Assembly: GCF_900111495.1 (NCBI RefSeq)
Contig: NZ_FOIU01000002.1
Span: 930,001-994,000, forward strand
Direction: 5' to 3'
DNA length: 64,000 nt
From: Chryseobacterium wanjuense
GTDB lineage: Bacteria; Bacteroidota; Bacteroidia; Flavobacteriales; Weeksellaceae
Shown here one piece after another: positions 62,490 to 64,000 of the stretch (position 1 is the first letter of the stretch; each line of letters begins with the position of its first letter). A program made the position numbers and the translations under genes. The notes beneath the pieces were generated by a model. It did not search any database. It was not told the origin of the DNA and was given only the letters and a program-made list of their open reading frames with translations.

Positions 62490-62607
62490 ACGTCATTGCG
62501 AGGAGCGAAGCGACGAAGCAATATCAAATTCGTAATAGATTCCACGCTCCACTTCTGAACTACGTTCGCAAACCTTCTGTCTGTACTCTGAATGACAAAC
62601 TAACTGT
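62490..62607. repeat. GTCATTGCGAGGAGCGAAGC repeat
   Basis: AACGTCATTGCGAGGAGCGA and AGCGACGAAGCAATATC on the left and CGTTCGCAAACC then CTGAATGACAAAC on the right are imperfect arms of the GTCAT/CGAAG group. It fills most of the 157-bp spacer inside the reverse pigment arm. Confidence 0.65.
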
Positions 62608-62624
62608 TACTTCACTGATAGAAA

Positions 62625-63686
62625 CTAAATTCTTTCCAACAAAACCAAGCTATGATCATTTCCTCCCAAATGATTATACAATAGAATATTTTTAATTTCT
62701 TCTTTTTTCAAATCATTAATCATCATCACTTCCGGAATCGTTTGATTTTTAAGAATATGACAAGCCATAAATGTTGAAAAACCACTCGCCGTATTGAATT
62801 CTCCACTCAAATGTTTGTAATATAATAAAGCCGAATTTTGAAATACATCCATGGCTTTTGTATAATAAACATCAGATTTTGCATCACCGCTGAAACCTAA
62901 AATTACAGCATCGATCTCATCATGTTTCAAATTATTTTTAGTTAAAAATTCCTCAATAAACTGTTGAATTTCAGTTAAATCTAATCTACTACTAATTTGA
63001 ATGTCTTTCAATTGAGCATAAGAATTTTCCGTTTTATCTTTTCCTACAACAAAAAAACTTGCCCCTTCTCCCCAGATTACGCCATCTGTTGTTGAATTCA
63101 AATAATCAACGGGAAGATTTTCTTCTTTTTTAATGGTTTTGTTTAATTTATACAATTCCATCGTTCGTTCGGTTTGTTCGTCTGTTGAACCTACCAGAAC
63201 ATTTTCTGCTTCACCATCATTAATCTGCAATTTTGCATCCAAAAATGAAAATTCCAGCGACGAAGAAGTATTTACGTAAGTGAAATTATACGCGTGACAC
63301 TGCAACCCTAAAGCGATTTGCCCCGCAACAGTATTGTGAGTTGATTGAATAAAAAACGTCGGAGTCAGAAACTCTTCCTGATTATCAATCACATTTTTTA
63401 AAAATTTTTCAGAATCCTGGGAACAACCCATTCCTGTTCCTACGATGATGGCGTCAGGATTTTCGATTTCGGCTTCTTTTAAAGCGAAATGTGAAGCTAC
63501 AGAACTCATTTTTACGGTTTTAGACATTCTTCGGATCATTGCCGGAGGAATGAATTCTTTGTAAATCGGTTCAATAGCTTTCAAAACCTGAGTTGAATTT
63601 TCAGGGTGTAAATTTTGGAAAAAATTTTCATTTAAAGTGTCCTGAACCGAAATGCAGGCCGCACTGTTGATGTAAACGGCACTCAT
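62625..63686 (-). CDS. Ketosynthase-like chain-length factor lacking the active Cys (353 aa)
   Basis: Thiolase-fold protein of the KAS type. At the place of the catalytic Cys (alignment of NLTISAAC with NFTYVNTS) it has Ser141 in VNTSSSLEFS, and the two catalytic His motifs are not seen. It therefore looks like a chain-length factor working with the complete ketosynthase gene just upstream, as in aryl-polyene and type II polyketide systems. I chose the ATG at 63686, which overlaps the upstream stop codon (ATGA); a longer frame from 63713 has no signal or domain support. Confidence 0.85.
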   Translation of the reverse strand: MSAVYINSAACISVQDTLNENFFQNLHPENSTQVLKAIEPIYKEFIPPAMIRRMSKTVKMSSVASHFALKEAEIENPDAIIVGTGMGCSQDSEKFLKNVIDNQEEFLTPTFFIQSTHNTVAGQIALGLQCHAYNFTYVNTSSSLEFSFLDAKLQINDGEAENVLVGSTDEQTERTMELYKLNKTIKKEENLPVDYLNSTTDGVIWGEGASFFVVGKDKTENSYAQLKDIQISSRLDLTEIQQFIEEFLTKNNLKHDEIDAVILGFSGDAKSDVYYTKAMDVFQNSALLYYKHLSGEFNTASGFSTFMACHILKNQTIPEVMMINDLKKEEIKNILLYNHLGGNDHSLVLLERI

Positions 63687-64000
63687 GATTTTGAGAAAAT
63701 TAAGGTTGAACAATTTCCTCCAAAACCAAACGAATTGGAAAGAACGTGGTTAATATTTTTCTCTTTAAGTTCAGTCACAGGCGTTAAATCAAATTCTTCC
63801 ATTTTTGTTTTAAAATTCAGATTCGGGAAAATGATATTATTTTGAATGGCTAATAATGAATAAACCGCTTCAATTCCTGCCGCCGCAGCCAAAGTATGAC
63901 CTGTAAAAGCTTTCGTAGAACTGAATTCCGGAACATTATTTTCGCCAAAAATTCTAATCATAGCGATTCCTTCTGATAAATCATTATTGGGAGTTGCGGT
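63683..64000 (-). CDS. Beta-ketoacyl-ACP synthase, C-terminal part (5' end off window)
   Basis: The frame is open to the right edge. It begins with TATPNNDLSEG, matching the His-containing GTxTxxND loop of condensing enzymes. It continues with STKAFTGHTLAAAAG, where the second catalytic His lies in GHT, and ends with SNSFGFGGNCSTLIFSKS. It is the likely catalytic partner of the Cys-less protein whose start codon overlaps its stop. The active Cys would lie outside the window. Confidence 0.88.
   Translation of the reverse strand, partial: TATPNNDLSEGIAMIRIFGENNVPEFSSTKAFTGHTLAAAAGIEAVYSLLAIQNNIIFPNLNFKTKMEEFDLTPVTELKEKNINHVLSNSFGFGGNCSTLIFSKS

Noticed and set aside
63687..63713. Extended start for the chain-length-factor-like protein
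   Set aside because: The ATG at 63686 overlaps the upstream stop as ATGA, the usual coupling in this operon; the extension overlaps the upstream coding region without benefit.

Overview
The window looks like chromosomal DNA of a Chryseobacterium-like flavobacterium (Bacteroidota). The base composition is AT-rich, and genes are not preceded by Shine-Dalgarno sites but by A-rich leaders and TAnnTTTG-type -7 promoter motifs. There are TonB-dependent receptors, WG-repeat and T9SS-sorted proteins, and a large gene set matching flexirubin (aryl polyene/dialkylresorcinol) pigment synthesis. No rRNA, tRNA, CRISPR array, IS element or prophage was seen.

Layout. 1-7.0 kb: the N-terminal half of a TonB receptor, then two different aconitases in tandem (acnB then mitochondrial-type acn), with a decayed fragment of the latter's 5' end upstream of acnB. 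7.1-10.4 kb: a WG-repeat secreted protein and a TonB receptor behind a TPP riboswitch. 10.4-17.4 kb: HU-like membrane protein, acyl-CoA thioesterase, 2-hydroxyacid dehydrogenase, serine hydrolase lipoprotein, Ig-like lipoprotein and a haem-binding protein, separated by repeat-rich spacers. 17.5-22.9 kb: Nudix hydrolase, XerD, dCMP deaminase, enoyl-CoA hydratase, and the divergent katA/oxyR pair. 23-31 kb: metK behind a SAM-II-like riboswitch, an ECF sigma factor with a 44-residue companion gene, a YjjG-like nucleotidase, an azoreductase/isochorismatase pair with a divergent HxlR regulator, and trpS. 29.8-35.3 kb: ileS-dksA-like-lspA-sanA.

35.5-39.2 kb: a compact four-gene unit between ileS and an M23 peptidase. 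An 877-residue protein ends in a predicted papain-like (Cys-His-Asp) toxin domain. It is followed 1 bp later by an Imm35/YrhB-like protein, an unrecognised 91-residue protein and a second Imm35/YrhB-like protein. I read it as a polymorphic-toxin/immunity cassette; it is the least described system here.

41.4-64 kb: the pigment cluster. The forward arm carries an AMP-forming ligase, tyrosine ammonia-lyase, FabG, ketosynthase, ACP, acyltransferase, CrtI-like oxidoreductase and a C45-type acyltransferase lipoprotein. A divergent flavoprotein with flavin-halogenase motifs lies inside it. The reverse arm carries ketosynthase, a Cys-less chain-length-factor-like partner, polysaccharide deacetylase, LolA, a lipoprotein, an outer-membrane barrel, a hotdog dehydratase, a small secreted protein and a GT2-DUF2062 fusion, and it runs off the right edge. 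Together they can make an aromatic starter from tyrosine, extend it to a polyene, possibly chlorinate it, and acylate and export it to the outer membrane.

At least six families of palindromic intergenic repeats are scattered through the window. Several abut or enter the 5' ends of genes, most clearly in the pigment cluster and inside the TPP riboswitch leader.
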